Source: Burkholderia sp. BCC0506 (lineage in GTDB: Bacteria; Pseudomonadota; Gammaproteobacteria; Burkholderiales; Burkholderiaceae). Taken from it: a stretch of DNA of 64,000 bases. Under the pieces are notes generated by a model. It saw only the letters and a program-made list of their open reading frames with translations. It was not told the DNA's origin and made no database searches. The stretch covers positions 435,994-499,993 of the forward strand of contig NZ_CADFEN010000001.1 of NCBI RefSeq assembly GCF_902833145.1, in the 5' to 3' direction. Shown here one piece after another: positions 36,102 to 45,823 of this stretch. The translations under genes were made by a program, and so were the position numbers. Position 1 is the first letter of the stretch, and the number at the start of each line of letters is the position of its first letter.

Positions 36102-37112
36102 ATGCTCAGCGTGATTTGCGAATCCCCCGGCGTGCTGCGCGTGCAGCAGCGCGAACTGCCCGTGCGCGGCAGCGGCGAAGTGCTGTTGCGCGTGCAGCGC
36201 GTCGGCATCTGCGGCACCGACCTGCACATCTTCACCGGCAACCAGCCGTACCTCGACTATCCGCGCGTGATGGGCCACGAACTTTCCGCGGTCGTCGTCG
36301 AGGCGGAACCGGCGTCGGGGCTTGCCGCCGGCGACGCGGTGTACGTGATGCCGTATCTGTCGTGCGGGCACTGCGTCGCCTGCCGTCACGGCAACACGAA
36401 CTGCTGCGTGAACATCAAGGTGCTCGGCGTGCATCGCGACGGCGCGCTGGCCGAATACCTGAGCGTGCCCGCGCAGTTCGTCCACAAGGCCGACGGCATT
36501 TCGCTCGACCAGGCGGCGATGCTCGAATTCCTCGCGATCGGCGCGCATGCGGTGCGGCGCGCGGACATTCGCGCCGGGCAGCGTGCGCTCGTCGTCGGAG
36601 CCGGGCCGATCGGCATGGCCGCGATGATCTTCGCGAAGCTGCGCGGCGCCGACGTCACGTGTCTCGACACGCGTGCCGATCGCCTGGCGTTTTGCCGGCA
36701 GCATCTCACGGTCGATGCGACGGTGGAAGTGGGCGCGGACGACGCGGCGCGTCTCGCGGAATTGACGAACGGCGAGTATTTCGATGCGGTGTTCGACGCG
36801 ACGGGCAACCTCGATGCGATGAATCGCGGCTTCGAGTTCGTCGCGCATGGCGGCAAATACACGTTGATTTCGATCGTGCGCGGGCACGTCGCGTTTTCGG
36901 ATCCGGAATTCCACAAGCGGGAAACCACGCTGCTCGCGAGCCGCAACGCGACGGCCGAGGATTTCGCGACGGTGCTCGACGCGATGCGCGCGGGGCGCAT
37001 TCCGGACCGCGCGCTGAACACGCACCGGATGCGGCTCGACGAGGTGCCGGACGCGCTGCCGCGGCTGCTGGACGCGGGGCAGACCGTCGTGAAGGCGCTC
37101 GTCGAATGCTGA
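36102..37112 (+). CDS. Zinc-dependent dehydrogenase, L-galactonate 5-dehydrogenase (LgoD/YjjN) type
   Basis: 336 residues of the medium-chain dehydrogenase family. Catalytic zinc: Cys37 in GICGTDLH and His59-Glu60 in GHE; structural zinc: Cys88, 91, 94 and 102; NAD fold at GAGPIG. Several segments (GNQPYLDYPRVMGHE, NTNCC, FSDPEFHKRET, SRNATAEDF) agree closely with E. coli LgoD/RspB as I recall them. LgoD oxidises L-galactonate to D-tagaturonate. ATG at 36102 follows AAAGGAAA; an in-frame ATG at 36075 overlapping the lactonase stop is an alternative. Confidence 0.82.
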   Translation: MLSVICESPGVLRVQQRELPVRGSGEVLLRVQRVGICGTDLHIFTGNQPYLDYPRVMGHELSAVVVEAEPASGLAAGDAVYVMPYLSCGHCVACRHGNTNCCVNIKVLGVHRDGALAEYLSVPAQFVHKADGISLDQAAMLEFLAIGAHAVRRADIRAGQRALVVGAGPIGMAAMIFAKLRGADVTCLDTRADRLAFCRQHLTVDATVEVGADDAARLAELTNGEYFDAVFDATGNLDAMNRGFEFVAHGGKYTLISIVRGHVAFSDPEFHKRETTLLASRNATAEDFATVLDAMRAGRIPDRALNTHRMRLDEVPDALPRLLDAGQTVVKALVEC

Positions 37113-37143
37113 GCGATCGGATCCGGCACGCGGAGCGCGCGCG

Positions 37144-38310
37144 ATGACGCCGCCGATCCTGCAGTTCGGCACGAGCCGCTTCCTGCTGGCGCACGTCGAC
37201 CTGTTCGTCTCGCAGGCGCTGGACGACGGCCACGCGATCGGCGGCATCGGCATCGTGCAGACGACCGGCAATCCGGCCAGCCGCGCGCGAATCGATGCGC
37301 TGCGCGCGGCCGGTCGGTATCCGGTGCGCATTCGCGGGCGCGAGCACGGCATCGTCGTCGACGAACTCGTCGAGTGCCGCGCCGTGCAGCGCGCGTGGGA
37401 CGCCGAGCGCGACTGGGCGGAGATCCGTCGTGCCGCGATCGAGACGGTGCGCGTGATCGTGTCGAACACCGGCGACGCCGGCTATCGTGCCGATCCGCGC
37501 GACGCCGCGGAGTTGCCGGCGCGGCCTGCGCAGGTACCGCATGGCTTTCCGGCGAAGCTGCTCGTGCTGCTGCATGCGCGCTGGCAGGCACGGCCCGACG
37601 ATGGCGTTTCCATCCTGCCTTGCGAACTGGTGACGAACAACGGCGACACGCTGCGCGACATCGTGCTGGGTCTCGCGCGCGAGTGGCGGCTGCCCGACGC
37701 GTTCGCCGACTATCTGTGCAACCGGTGCGTGTGGGTCAATTCGCTTGTCGACCGCATCGTGTCCGAGCCGCTTCACCCGGTCGGCGCGGTGGCGGAGCCC
37801 TATGCGCTGTGGGCGGTCGAACGGCGGGCGGGCATGACGCTGCCATGCCGGCACGCGCAGATCGTCGTCACCGACGATTTGCGCCGCCACGAGCGCCTGA
37901 AGCTGTTCTTCCTCAATCTCGGCCACAGCTGGCTCGCGGAGCAGTGGCGCGCGGCGGGGCGCGACGCAGCGGAAACGGTGCTGGACGCGATGAACGACGC
38001 GCGGCTGCGCGACGGTCTCGAGGCGGTGTGGCGCGATGAGGTGACGCCGGTGTTCGTCGCGCTGGGCTTGCGCGAACCGGCGGAGCGCTACGTCGACCGC
38101 GTGCGCGAGCGCTTTCTCAATCCGTTTCTCGCGCATCGCATCGCCGATATCGCGGTCAACCATCGCGAGAAGGTCGCGCGGCGGATCGAGCCGCTGCTCG
38201 CGCTCGCGGATTCGCTGGCGCTGCCGGCCGGACAGCCGCGGTTGCGGCAACTCGTCGCCCGCTATGAACCGGCGGCCGGCATCGCAACGACAGGGAGAGA
38301 ACCATCGTGA
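37144..38310 (+). CDS. Mannitol-dehydrogenase-family reductase, tagaturonate reductase (UxaB) type
   Basis: 388 residues, shorter than E. coli UxaB (about 480). Nucleotide fold at LQFGTSRFLLAHVDLF, VSNTGDAGY and PCELVTNNGD, and the family catalytic set Lys253, Asn258 and His261 in LKLFFLNLGHS. UxaB reduces D-tagaturonate to D-altronate with NADH, which is the step needed between the zinc dehydrogenase and the UxaA-like dehydratase encoded on either side. It overlaps the next gene by four bases. Confidence 0.82.
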   Translation: MTPPILQFGTSRFLLAHVDLFVSQALDDGHAIGGIGIVQTTGNPASRARIDALRAAGRYPVRIRGREHGIVVDELVECRAVQRAWDAERDWAEIRRAAIETVRVIVSNTGDAGYRADPRDAAELPARPAQVPHGFPAKLLVLLHARWQARPDDGVSILPCELVTNNGDTLRDIVLGLAREWRLPDAFADYLCNRCVWVNSLVDRIVSEPLHPVGAVAEPYALWAVERRAGMTLPCRHAQIVVTDDLRRHERLKLFFLNLGHSWLAEQWRAAGRDAAETVLDAMNDARLRDGLEAVWRDEVTPVFVALGLREPAERYVDRVRERFLNPFLAHRIADIAVNHREKVARRIEPLLALADSLALPAGQPRLRQLVARYEPAAGIATTGREPS

Positions 38311-39830
38311 AGCAACCGGCAATCGTGATCCTTCACGGCCACGACAACGTCGCCGTCGCACTCGACGCGCTGGCGCCGGACGTGCCGGTCGACGTGCGCG
38401 GCGAGCCGCTGCGGCCGGCGGCCGCGGTGCCGGCCGGCCACAAGATCGCCACCGCGCCGATCGCGCGCGGCGACGCGGTCGTCAAATGCGGGCAGCCGAT
38501 CGGCATCGCGCTGCGCGACATCGCCGCGGGCGAGCACGTGCACGTGCACAACGTCGGGATGCCCGAGCGGCATGCGCACGACGACGGGCGTGCGGGCGGT
38601 GCGAGCGACGTTCCGGCGGATCGCGGCGACACCTTCGACGGCTTCGTGCGGCCCGACGGCAGCGTGGGAACCCGCAACTACGTCGGCGTGATCGCGAGCG
38701 TCAACTGTTCGGCGAGCGTCTGCCATGCGATCGCCGATGCATACCGGCATGGCGCGCTCGACGCATTCGGTCACGTCGACGGCGTCGTCGCGATCACGCA
38801 TCAGAGCGGCTGCGGCATGTCGGCGACCGGGGACGGCATCGAACTGCTGCGGCGCACGCTCGTCGGCTATGCGCGCAACCCGAATTTCGCCGGCGTGCTG
38901 CTCGTCGGCCTCGGCTGCGAGGTCAACCAGGTCGGGGCGCTCGCGCAACGGCTCGACGCGGCAGCGCCGGGCACCGTGCGCACGCTGGTCATCCAGGACG
39001 AGGGCGGGGTGCGCGAAACCGTCGCGCACGGCGTGTCGATCGTGCGCGAGTTGCTGGAGACGGCCGACCGCGCGCGTCGCAGCGCCGTGCCGGCATCGCG
39101 GCTGACGGTCGGCCTGCAATGCGGCGGCTCCGACGGCTACTCGGGCATCACGGCGAACCCGGCGCTCGGCGCGGCCGTCGATCTGCTGGTGCGCAACGGC
39201 GGCACCGCGATCCTGTCCGAGACGCCCGAGATCTACGGCGCGGAGCATCTGCTGATCGCACGGGCGGCCTCGCACGACGTGGCCGAGCGTTTGCTCGGCA
39301 GATTGCAGTGGTGGGAGCGCTACGTCGCCGACAACGGCGGCGAAATGAACAACAACCCGTCGCCCGGCAACCTCGCCGGCGGCATCACGACGATTCTCGA
39401 GAAGTCGCTCGGCGCGGTGTCGAAGGGCGGCCGCTCGCCGCTGCGTGCGGTCTACGATTATGCGGAGCCGGTGCGGCAAGCCGGGCTCGTGTTCATGGAT
39501 ACGCCCGGCTACGACCCGGTGTCGGCCACCGGGCAGATCGCTGGCGGCGCGAATCTGGTGTGCTTCACGACAGGCCGCGGTTCGGTGTTCGGCTCGAAGC
39601 CGGTGCCGACGATCAAGATCGCGACGACGACCGGCCTGTTCGAGCGGATGCGATCGGACATGGATTTCGACAGCGGCGGGATCGTCGCCGGGTCGCTCAC
39701 GGTCGACGAAGCGGGGGAGCGGCTGTTCCGGCTGATGCTCGACGTCGCGTCCGGGCGACGATCCCGCAGCGAGGACAACGGCATCGGCGAACGCGAGTTC
39801 GTGCCGTGGCTGCGCGGCGCGGTCATGTGA
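38307..39830 (+). CDS. Altronate dehydratase (UxaA) type enzyme
   Basis: 507 residues with an N-terminal SAF domain (about 1-75, HGHDNVAVALDAL then IGIALRDIAAGEHVHVHNV) and the UxaA/GarD dehydratase core: GFVRPDGSVGTRNYVGVIASVNCSAS, THQSGCGM, LGCEVNQ, LQCGGSDGYSGITANPALG and DNGGEMNNNPSPGN. It converts D-altronate to 2-keto-3-deoxy-D-gluconate, the end product of this operon. The start is GTG, overlapping the preceding stop in GTGA with GGGAGAGA upstream. No KDG kinase or aldolase follows, so these must come from elsewhere. Confidence 0.87.
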   Translation: MKQPAIVILHGHDNVAVALDALAPDVPVDVRGEPLRPAAAVPAGHKIATAPIARGDAVVKCGQPIGIALRDIAAGEHVHVHNVGMPERHAHDDGRAGGASDVPADRGDTFDGFVRPDGSVGTRNYVGVIASVNCSASVCHAIADAYRHGALDAFGHVDGVVAITHQSGCGMSATGDGIELLRRTLVGYARNPNFAGVLLVGLGCEVNQVGALAQRLDAAAPGTVRTLVIQDEGGVRETVAHGVSIVRELLETADRARRSAVPASRLTVGLQCGGSDGYSGITANPALGAAVDLLVRNGGTAILSETPEIYGAEHLLIARAASHDVAERLLGRLQWWERYVADNGGEMNNNPSPGNLAGGITTILEKSLGAVSKGGRSPLRAVYDYAEPVRQAGLVFMDTPGYDPVSATGQIAGGANLVCFTTGRGSVFGSKPVPTIKIATTTGLFERMRSDMDFDSGGIVAGSLTVDEAGERLFRLMLDVASGRRSRSEDNGIGEREFVPWLRGAVM

Positions 39831-39924
39831 CGTGCCTCGCGGCGTCGGGCCCTGCGCGCGATCGGCCGCGAAGCAGAACCCGCGCCGGAAACCGGCATGA
39901 GCCGGCCGCCAGCGCCGCTGCCGA

Positions 39925-41886
39925 CTATGCGGCCGACAGCGTGATCGACACGCCCGTCGCGGTGTAGACCGGCGTGGCCTTGAATCCGTCGACCGTCACC
40001 GTCGCGAACTTCGCGGCAGCCGCGGCGCCGTCGATCAGCGCGATGGTGTCGCCGGCCTTCGGCGCGTAGCCGTTCACGAATTTCACGTGCAGCGTGCCGC
40101 CCGCGACGGTGAGCGGCCCGCCCACGCGCAGGCGTCCGCCGCCGTTGCCGTCGATGTCGAGTTCGAGCGTCGTGTTGTCGAGCTGCGTGTAGCGGGTGGC
40201 GATCGTCACCGGCGCGGCGGCCGCGATCCGCACGCTGCCGCCCGGGCCGACGTATACGTCCCCCTTGCCGAACGCCGTCGTCGACGCGGCCGCCAGCGTG
40301 CCGCCGTTCACCTGCGTGCCGCCCGTGTAGCCGTTGTTGCCCGCCAGCGTCAGCGTGCCGCTGCCCTCCAGCGTCAGCTTGCCGGCGCCCGCGATGTCGT
40401 TGCGCCACGCGTCGGCGGCATTGAGCCCGCCCTGCGACGCATCCATCGACACGATCACGTTGCCGTTGAACGCGCCGTAGCCGTCGGCCGCCGCGAACAG
40501 GTTCAGGCGGCCCCAGCCTTCCGCGTCGTCCATGACCGGATAGCCGGACGGCAGCTCGGTCGTCTTCAGCACGACGCGCCGCTGGTCGGCGCTCAGGTAC
40601 GGGAAGCGCGTCTGCAGCAGGATCTCCGCGCCCTTCGGCACGACCGGCGGTGCGTTCGTCGATTCGATCGCACCGAAGCCGAACGTCATGCGGCGAAGGA
40701 ACGCGGCCTTGTTCGCCGCGTAGTCGGCGAACCGGTCGGTGGCCGTCGTGCCCGAGTGCGCGAAGGCGGCGAACGTCGTGGCGCTCGTTCCCGTCAGTTG
40801 CCGCAGCGTCTGATGGGCTTGCGTGTAGGCCGCCTGCGCATCGCCGGCGTACGCGGTCAGGTTCGCCGCGCTGACGGCCAGCGCGAGCATCCGGCCGCCG
40901 ATCACGTCGAGCGGCGAATGCATCCCGGCGAGAATCCGGTTCTCGCCGAGTTCGAGGCCGCGGCTGATCATCTCCTGGAAGCGTTCCGGCACGAGCCACG
41001 CCATCGTCGTCGCATCGCGCACCGCCTCGGCCGTGTGGCCGCTGATGAAGCCGCCGTCGGTCGCGGGCGTGGCGCTTTCGGCCGGCACGAGCGTCGGCGC
41101 GACGACCACGCTCGTGCTCCAGCGGTACGGGCGCGCATATTTGAAGAAGCGCTTGGACGGTTCGGTCGACGCGTTGTTGCCCATTTCATTGAGCAGGTCG
41201 ACGACCTTCCCGAAACTGGCGTTGCCGCTGCTGCTGCCGACGCCGACGTTGTTGCCCGAGTCGTTGTACAGCACGGTCGTCGCATCGGCCGGCACGCTGG
41301 CGATGCTGGTCGTCTGCTGGGCCGCGGTGCGCCATGCGGCGGTAAGCGGGCCCATGCCGTCGGTCACGCTGTATCCCTTGCCGCGCCGGTCGTCGTAGTA
41401 CGCGGCGTCGGCCTGCTGCGGCGTACGCGCGGTCGTCGCGTTGACCACATACTGCACGTTGGCCGACAGCACCGCGTCGTTCAGGATCGTGCCGCACGGC
41501 ACGCCGCTGTTCGGCAGACCGGAGCAGGTCGACGGCGAGATGGCCGGGAACGCGCCGCTGGCCGGCGCGCTCACGCCCGCGTCGACCAGCATCGTCGCCG
41601 GTTGCCAGAGATCGAGGAAACGGCTCAGCACGCGCACCGCGGCGTTGGTCGACAGCGTCGCATAGCGCGCGTCGCCGCGCTGGTTGGTCGCGACGTTGTC
41701 GACGAACGCCGGCGCGCTCGGGATCGGGGCGCTGTCGACGAAGCCGGGGTCGGCGGGCGGCGCCGGAACGGCCGCGGCGATGGTGCCGGTCGACGTGACG
41801 TCGTCGCCGCCGCCGCAGGCAGCCAGTACGAGCGCACTCGACAATGCCGCGACGTGCAGCGGGAAACGGCTTCGTGACGCAAACAT
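39925..41886 (-). CDS. PAP2-family acid phosphatase lipoprotein with an autotransporter-type repeat
   Basis: 653 residues. A lipobox (LAAC, Cys24) marks it as a lipoprotein. The class A acid phosphatase signature is complete: Lys245, six residues, Arg252-Pro253; Ser282-Gly-His284; Arg317, five residues, His323 and Asp327. Beyond about residue 500 comes a passenger-associated autotransporter repeat (GAGKLTLEGSGTLTLAGNNGY, then GGTQVNGGTL) and a beta-rich tail, but no translocator barrel is present. It would hydrolyse phosphate esters at the envelope. The single MFASRSRF start at 41886 is preferred to 41898. Confidence 0.85.
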   Translation of the reverse strand: MFASRSRFPLHVAALSSALVLAACGGGDDVTSTGTIAAAVPAPPADPGFVDSAPIPSAPAFVDNVATNQRGDARYATLSTNAAVRVLSRFLDLWQPATMLVDAGVSAPASGAFPAISPSTCSGLPNSGVPCGTILNDAVLSANVQYVVNATTARTPQQADAAYYDDRRGKGYSVTDGMGPLTAAWRTAAQQTTSIASVPADATTVLYNDSGNNVGVGSSSGNASFGKVVDLLNEMGNNASTEPSKRFFKYARPYRWSTSVVVAPTLVPAESATPATDGGFISGHTAEAVRDATTMAWLVPERFQEMISRGLELGENRILAGMHSPLDVIGGRMLALAVSAANLTAYAGDAQAAYTQAHQTLRQLTGTSATTFAAFAHSGTTATDRFADYAANKAAFLRRMTFGFGAIESTNAPPVVPKGAEILLQTRFPYLSADQRRVVLKTTELPSGYPVMDDAEGWGRLNLFAAADGYGAFNGNVIVSMDASQGGLNAADAWRNDIAGAGKLTLEGSGTLTLAGNNGYTGGTQVNGGTLAAASTTAFGKGDVYVGPGGSVRIAAAAPVTIATRYTQLDNTTLELDIDGNGGGRLRVGGPLTVAGGTLHVKFVNGYAPKAGDTIALIDGAAAAAKFATVTVDGFKATPVYTATGVSITLSAA

Positions 41887-42067
41887 GCAAGACTCCATCC
41901 TGATGGTCGAAGATGGAGGATTGTGGTGAGCGATCGTTACGCGGCCGTTACGGAATTGTTTCGCGTGCTGGTCGTTGCGCGCGAATTCCCACTATCTGGT
42001 TAATTTCCGGTGCTGAACATGACGGGCGTCGGAATCGATGCGTCCGTCACCGAAACAGCGCGCCGGC

Positions 42068-43654
42068 CTACGCGATGGCCGTGCGCGCGTCGAGCCGGAA
42101 CAGCGATACGGCCTCGGCCAGCCGGCTTCCCTGTTCCTCCAGCGACTTCGATGCGGCCGCGGCCTGCTCGACGAGTGCCGCATTCTGCTGTGTGACTTCG
42201 TCCATTTGCGTGATGGCCAGATTGACCTGCTCGATGCCGCGGCTCTGCTCGCTCGACGCCGCGGCGATCTCGCCCATGATGTCGGTCACGCGCGAGATCG
42301 CGTGCGTGACCTCGCTCATCGTATCGCCCGCGTCGTTCGCGATCTGCGAGCCGTCCTGGATCTTGCGGACCGATTGCGAGATCAGCTCGCGAATTTCCTT
42401 CGCGGCGCTCGACGAACGCTGCGCAAGACTTCTGACTTCGCTGGCCACCACCGCGAAACCGCGGCCCTGTTCGCCGGCGCGGGCGGCTTCCACGGCCGCA
42501 TTGAGCGCGAGAATGTTGGTCTGGAACGCGATCCCCTCGATGATCGCGGTGATCTCGGCGATCTTGGCGGAACTCGCGCTGATGTCCGACATCGTGTCGA
42601 CCATCAGGCCGACGGCCGCGCTGCCGCGCCGGGCGACCTCCGATGCGTTGTTCGCCAGGCCGCTTGCCTGCTGCGCATTGTCGGCGTTCAGGCGCACGGT
42701 GGACGTCAGTTGCTCCATGCTCGACGCGGTTTCCTGCAACGAGGCGGCCTGCTGTTCGGTGCGGGACGACAGGTCCTGGTTGCCGGACGCGATTTCGCCT
42801 GCGCCCGTCGCGACGTTGCCCGATGCGGTACGCACTTCCGAGATCAGGCGGCTCAGGTTCGCCTGCATGTCGCGCATCGAAGCCAGCACGCTGCCGGCCG
42901 GCGCGGCGCCGGTCGTGGCTTCGGCGCCGAGATTGCCGGCGGCGATATGGCGAGCGATATCGCTGAGTGCGGCAGGCTCCGTGCCCAGCGCGCGCAGCAG
43001 GCCGCGCGTGATGAGAAGGCCCGAGATGGCGGCCGCCGCGGCGGCGGCGATGCAGATCGCGATCAGCATCAGTCGTCGCGACGTATAACGGTCGTTCGAT
43101 TCCGTCACCAGTTGGTCGGCCCGCGAGCGCGTGTACGTCGCATACGCGTCGGTGGCCGCGACCAGCTGGGCCAGCAGCGGGCGACACTGTTCGTTGATCA
43201 TCGTGATCGCCTGATCGCGCCGGTTGTTCGCCGCCGCTTCGACGATGGCGCGCGCCACGGGGCCGTACTGCGCCTCGACCGCCCCGATTTGCCGAACCAG
43301 TTCGCGCGATTTGTCGGACGCGCCGCTTCCCTCGCGCACCGCATTCGTCAGTTCGCCCAGCAGCGCGCCGACTTCGCGGTCGGCCTGCAGTGCCGCTTCC
43401 TTCTCGATGTCCGCATCGCGCGGCCCGGTTGCCAGCACCAGGTTGCGGGCGGCGATCGCGCGCCGGTCGACCGCGACGCGAACCTTGCCTGCCAGCATTG
43501 CGCGGGCGTTGGTGCCGTTGACGTATTTGTCGAATGCCGCGTTCGCGTTGCCGAGCGACACGATGCCGACGAGGGAGACGAGCACGACCGTGCACGTAAG
43601 CAGCCCGAAAGCCATGGTCAGCTTCGCGCGAACCGTTATCCGTCGATCATTCAT
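42068..43654 (-). CDS. Methyl-accepting chemotaxis protein (Tar-like)
   Basis: 528 residues: helix 1 near residues 12-33, periplasmic four-helix-bundle sensor, helix 2 near 190-212, HAMP, and the cytoplasmic hairpin with [41 protein letters not shown]. Methylation helices are visible ([18 protein letters not shown]). There is no C-terminal CheR/CheB tethering pentapeptide (it ends in ARTAIA). A flagellar sigma-28 type promoter lies 40 bases upstream. The ligand is unknown. Confidence 0.92.
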   Translation of the reverse strand: MNDRRITVRAKLTMAFGLLTCTVVLVSLVGIVSLGNANAAFDKYVNGTNARAMLAGKVRVAVDRRAIAARNLVLATGPRDADIEKEAALQADREVGALLGELTNAVREGSGASDKSRELVRQIGAVEAQYGPVARAIVEAAANNRRDQAITMINEQCRPLLAQLVAATDAYATYTRSRADQLVTESNDRYTSRRLMLIAICIAAAAAAAISGLLITRGLLRALGTEPAALSDIARHIAAGNLGAEATTGAAPAGSVLASMRDMQANLSRLISEVRTASGNVATGAGEIASGNQDLSSRTEQQAASLQETASSMEQLTSTVRLNADNAQQASGLANNASEVARRGSAAVGLMVDTMSDISASSAKIAEITAIIEGIAFQTNILALNAAVEAARAGEQGRGFAVVASEVRSLAQRSSSAAKEIRELISQSVRKIQDGSQIANDAGDTMSEVTHAISRVTDIMGEIAAASSEQSRGIEQVNLAITQMDEVTQQNAALVEQAAAASKSLEEQGSRLAEAVSLFRLDARTAIA

Positions 43655-43693
43655 GGGAAAAGTCCAGTCGTTGATATCAAATAGCTTTCCTGA

Positions 43694-43720
43694 TTATCGG
43701 AATGGTGAATGAACAATTTA
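43694..43720 (-). promoter_or_regulatory. Sigma-28 (FliA) type promoter for the chemoreceptor
   Basis: On the minus strand TAAATTGT (43720-43713), eleven bases, TCCGATAA (43701-43694). Against the flagellar consensus TAAAGTTT, eleven bases, GCCGATAA this matches 6 of 8 and 7 of 8 with exact spacing. It points at the chemoreceptor starting at 43654. Confidence 0.6.
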
Positions 43721-43906
43721 GGCGCGCCGCCCGCGGGCAATCGTTTGCGCGCAATTTTCCGCCGAAAAAAATTCAGGTCGCTGCGTGGTACGGCGTCTCG
43801 TCCGCATGCTCGGCTCAATTTCCCGCCGCCGGTGCCGTTAAACGAACAAGGGTCGGCTTGTCGATCGATCCGGTTCAATCACGCGGTAACGGAGACCGAA
43901 GTCATC

Positions 43907-45724
43907 ATGCTGTCATCAATTCGCGCACGGATCCTTGCGACGTGTGTCGCCATCGTCGTGACGGCGCTGGCCGTCACCGGGGGGCTCGTCTATTACGTCG
44001 TCAAGCACCACAACGACGAGGCCATCGACCAGAATCACCAGTCGATCCTGGCCGGCCATGCGCTGGCGATCGACGAATGGGTGGCCAGCCGGGCGCGCGA
44101 AACCCAGGCGCTCGCGGACACGATCGCGATCGGCGACGGCGACCCGGTACCGGCGTTGAAGCTGCTCGGCAAGTCGGGCGGCTTCGAGGTGCTGACGCTC
44201 GGCCTGCCGGACAAGACGGCGTTTTCGAACGTGCCGCTCGCGCCCGGCTACGATCCGACCGCGCGGCCCTGGTACAAGCAAGCCGTCGGCGCGGGCCATC
44301 TGGTCGTGACGGCGCTCTACCGCGATGCGACGAGCGGCAAGCCGGCCGTCGCGTTCGCGGTGCCCGTCGTGCGCGACGGCGCGGTGAAGGGCGTGCTGGC
44401 AGCCAGCCTGTTCATGGAGAACGTGAGTTCGATCGTGACCTCCGTCCACCCGACACCGGCCAGCTTCGCCTTCCTGGTGGACAAGGGCGGTCGCGTGATC
44501 GCGTCGGCCAAGACCGACCTGATCATGAAGCCGGCCACCGGTCTCTCGCCGGAACTCGATGCCGATCGCCTCGGCGCGCTCCAGACGGCGTCCGCGCCCG
44601 TCGCGCTCGACATCGACGGCGCCGCCAAGCTGATGCGGGCCCGGCCGATCGCCGGCACCGACTGGTCGCTGGTGCTCGCGCTCGACAAGGGCGACGTGAC
44701 GGCCGGCATGCGGGCCGTCGCGACGACGACGCTGCTGGCGATCGTGATCGTCGCCGTCATCGCGGCGGCGCTCGTCGGCGCGATGACGAACGCTGCCTTC
44801 AAGCGCATCCTGATGGTGCGCGACGCGCTCACGGACGTCTCGAGCGGCAGCGGCGACCTGACGAAGCGCCTGCCCGCCGACGGCGCGGACGAAGCCGCGC
44901 AGATCGCGCAGGCGTTCAACGCGTTCGCCGAGAAGATCAGTGCGATCCTGCTGCAGATCCGCACGTTCAGCGCGTCCGTCAGCCTCGCGAGCGCCGAGAT
45001 CGCGCAGGGCAACCAGGATCTGTCGGCCCGCACCGAGCATGCGGCGTCGAGCCTGCAGGAAACGGCCGCCGCGCTCGAGGAGATCGCCGGCACGGCCCGC
45101 AATTCGGCCGATGCCGCGAGCCAGGTCAACCGTCTGGCGGAATCGGCATCGGATGTCGCGCTGCGGGGCGGCACGGTCGTGCGCGAAGTCGTCTCGACGA
45201 TGCACGACATCACGCAGGCGTCGGGAGAGATCGCCAACATCGTCGGCGTGATCGACGGCATCGCGTTCCAGACCAACATTCTCGCGTTGAACGCCGCCGT
45301 CGAGGCCGCGCGCGCGAACGAGCACGGTCGCGGCTTCGCGGTCGTCGCCGGGGAGGTGCGGGCGCTCGCGCAGCGCAGCGCGCAGGCCGCGCGGGAAATC
45401 AAGCAGTTGATCCACTCGTCGGTCGAGAAGATCGAAGGCGGCTCCGGTCTCGTCCAGACGGCCGGCGCGACGATGGACGAGATCGTCGACGGCGTGCGCA
45501 ACATCACGAGCGTGATCGCCGAGATCAGCGTCGCCGCGAAGGAGCAGAGCACCGGGCTCGAGCAGGTGAATCAGGCGGTGTCGCAGCTCGACGATACGAC
45601 GCAGCAGAACGCGGCGCTCGTCGAGCAATCGGCGGCGGCCGCGACGTCGCTGCGCGAGCAGGCGGCCCGGCTCGCGCAGACGGTGGGCGAATTCAAGCTG
45701 GCGGAGCGACCGGTGCCGGCTTGA
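43907..45724 (+). CDS. Methyl-accepting chemotaxis protein with double-Cache sensor
   Basis: 605 residues: helix 1 (about 9-31), large periplasmic dCache domain, helix 2 (about 268-290), HAMP and signalling hairpin ([41 protein letters not shown]). The ligand pocket has Tyr115, Arg120, Trp122, Tyr123 and Tyr138 spaced as in amino-acid-binding dCache receptors, but Ser167 stands where those have Asp. The ATG at 43907 begins the first helix cleanly; the longer frame from 43709 is unlikely. It is divergent from the previous receptor. Confidence 0.9.
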   Translation: MLSSIRARILATCVAIVVTALAVTGGLVYYVVKHHNDEAIDQNHQSILAGHALAIDEWVASRARETQALADTIAIGDGDPVPALKLLGKSGGFEVLTLGLPDKTAFSNVPLAPGYDPTARPWYKQAVGAGHLVVTALYRDATSGKPAVAFAVPVVRDGAVKGVLAASLFMENVSSIVTSVHPTPASFAFLVDKGGRVIASAKTDLIMKPATGLSPELDADRLGALQTASAPVALDIDGAAKLMRARPIAGTDWSLVLALDKGDVTAGMRAVATTTLLAIVIVAVIAAALVGAMTNAAFKRILMVRDALTDVSSGSGDLTKRLPADGADEAAQIAQAFNAFAEKISAILLQIRTFSASVSLASAEIAQGNQDLSARTEHAASSLQETAAALEEIAGTARNSADAASQVNRLAESASDVALRGGTVVREVVSTMHDITQASGEIANIVGVIDGIAFQTNILALNAAVEAARANEHGRGFAVVAGEVRALAQRSAQAAREIKQLIHSSVEKIEGGSGLVQTAGATMDEIVDGVRNITSVIAEISVAAKEQSTGLEQVNQAVSQLDDTTQQNAALVEQSAAAATSLREQAARLAQTVGEFKLAERPVPA

Positions 45725-45823
45725 CGGTCGGCCTGGCGGGGCCGTTGCGCCGCGGCTTCATGCGTCGCACCGCCCGAACATGGCGGCGCCGCGAAGCCGG
45801 TCCGTTCAGGCGGGCACCGCGTC

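Noticed and set aside
38307-39830. Galactarate (GarD) rather than altronate dehydratase
   Set aside because: The same superfamily, but the directly preceding tagaturonate-reductase and LgoD-type genes make altronate the better substrate. An enzyme assay would decide.
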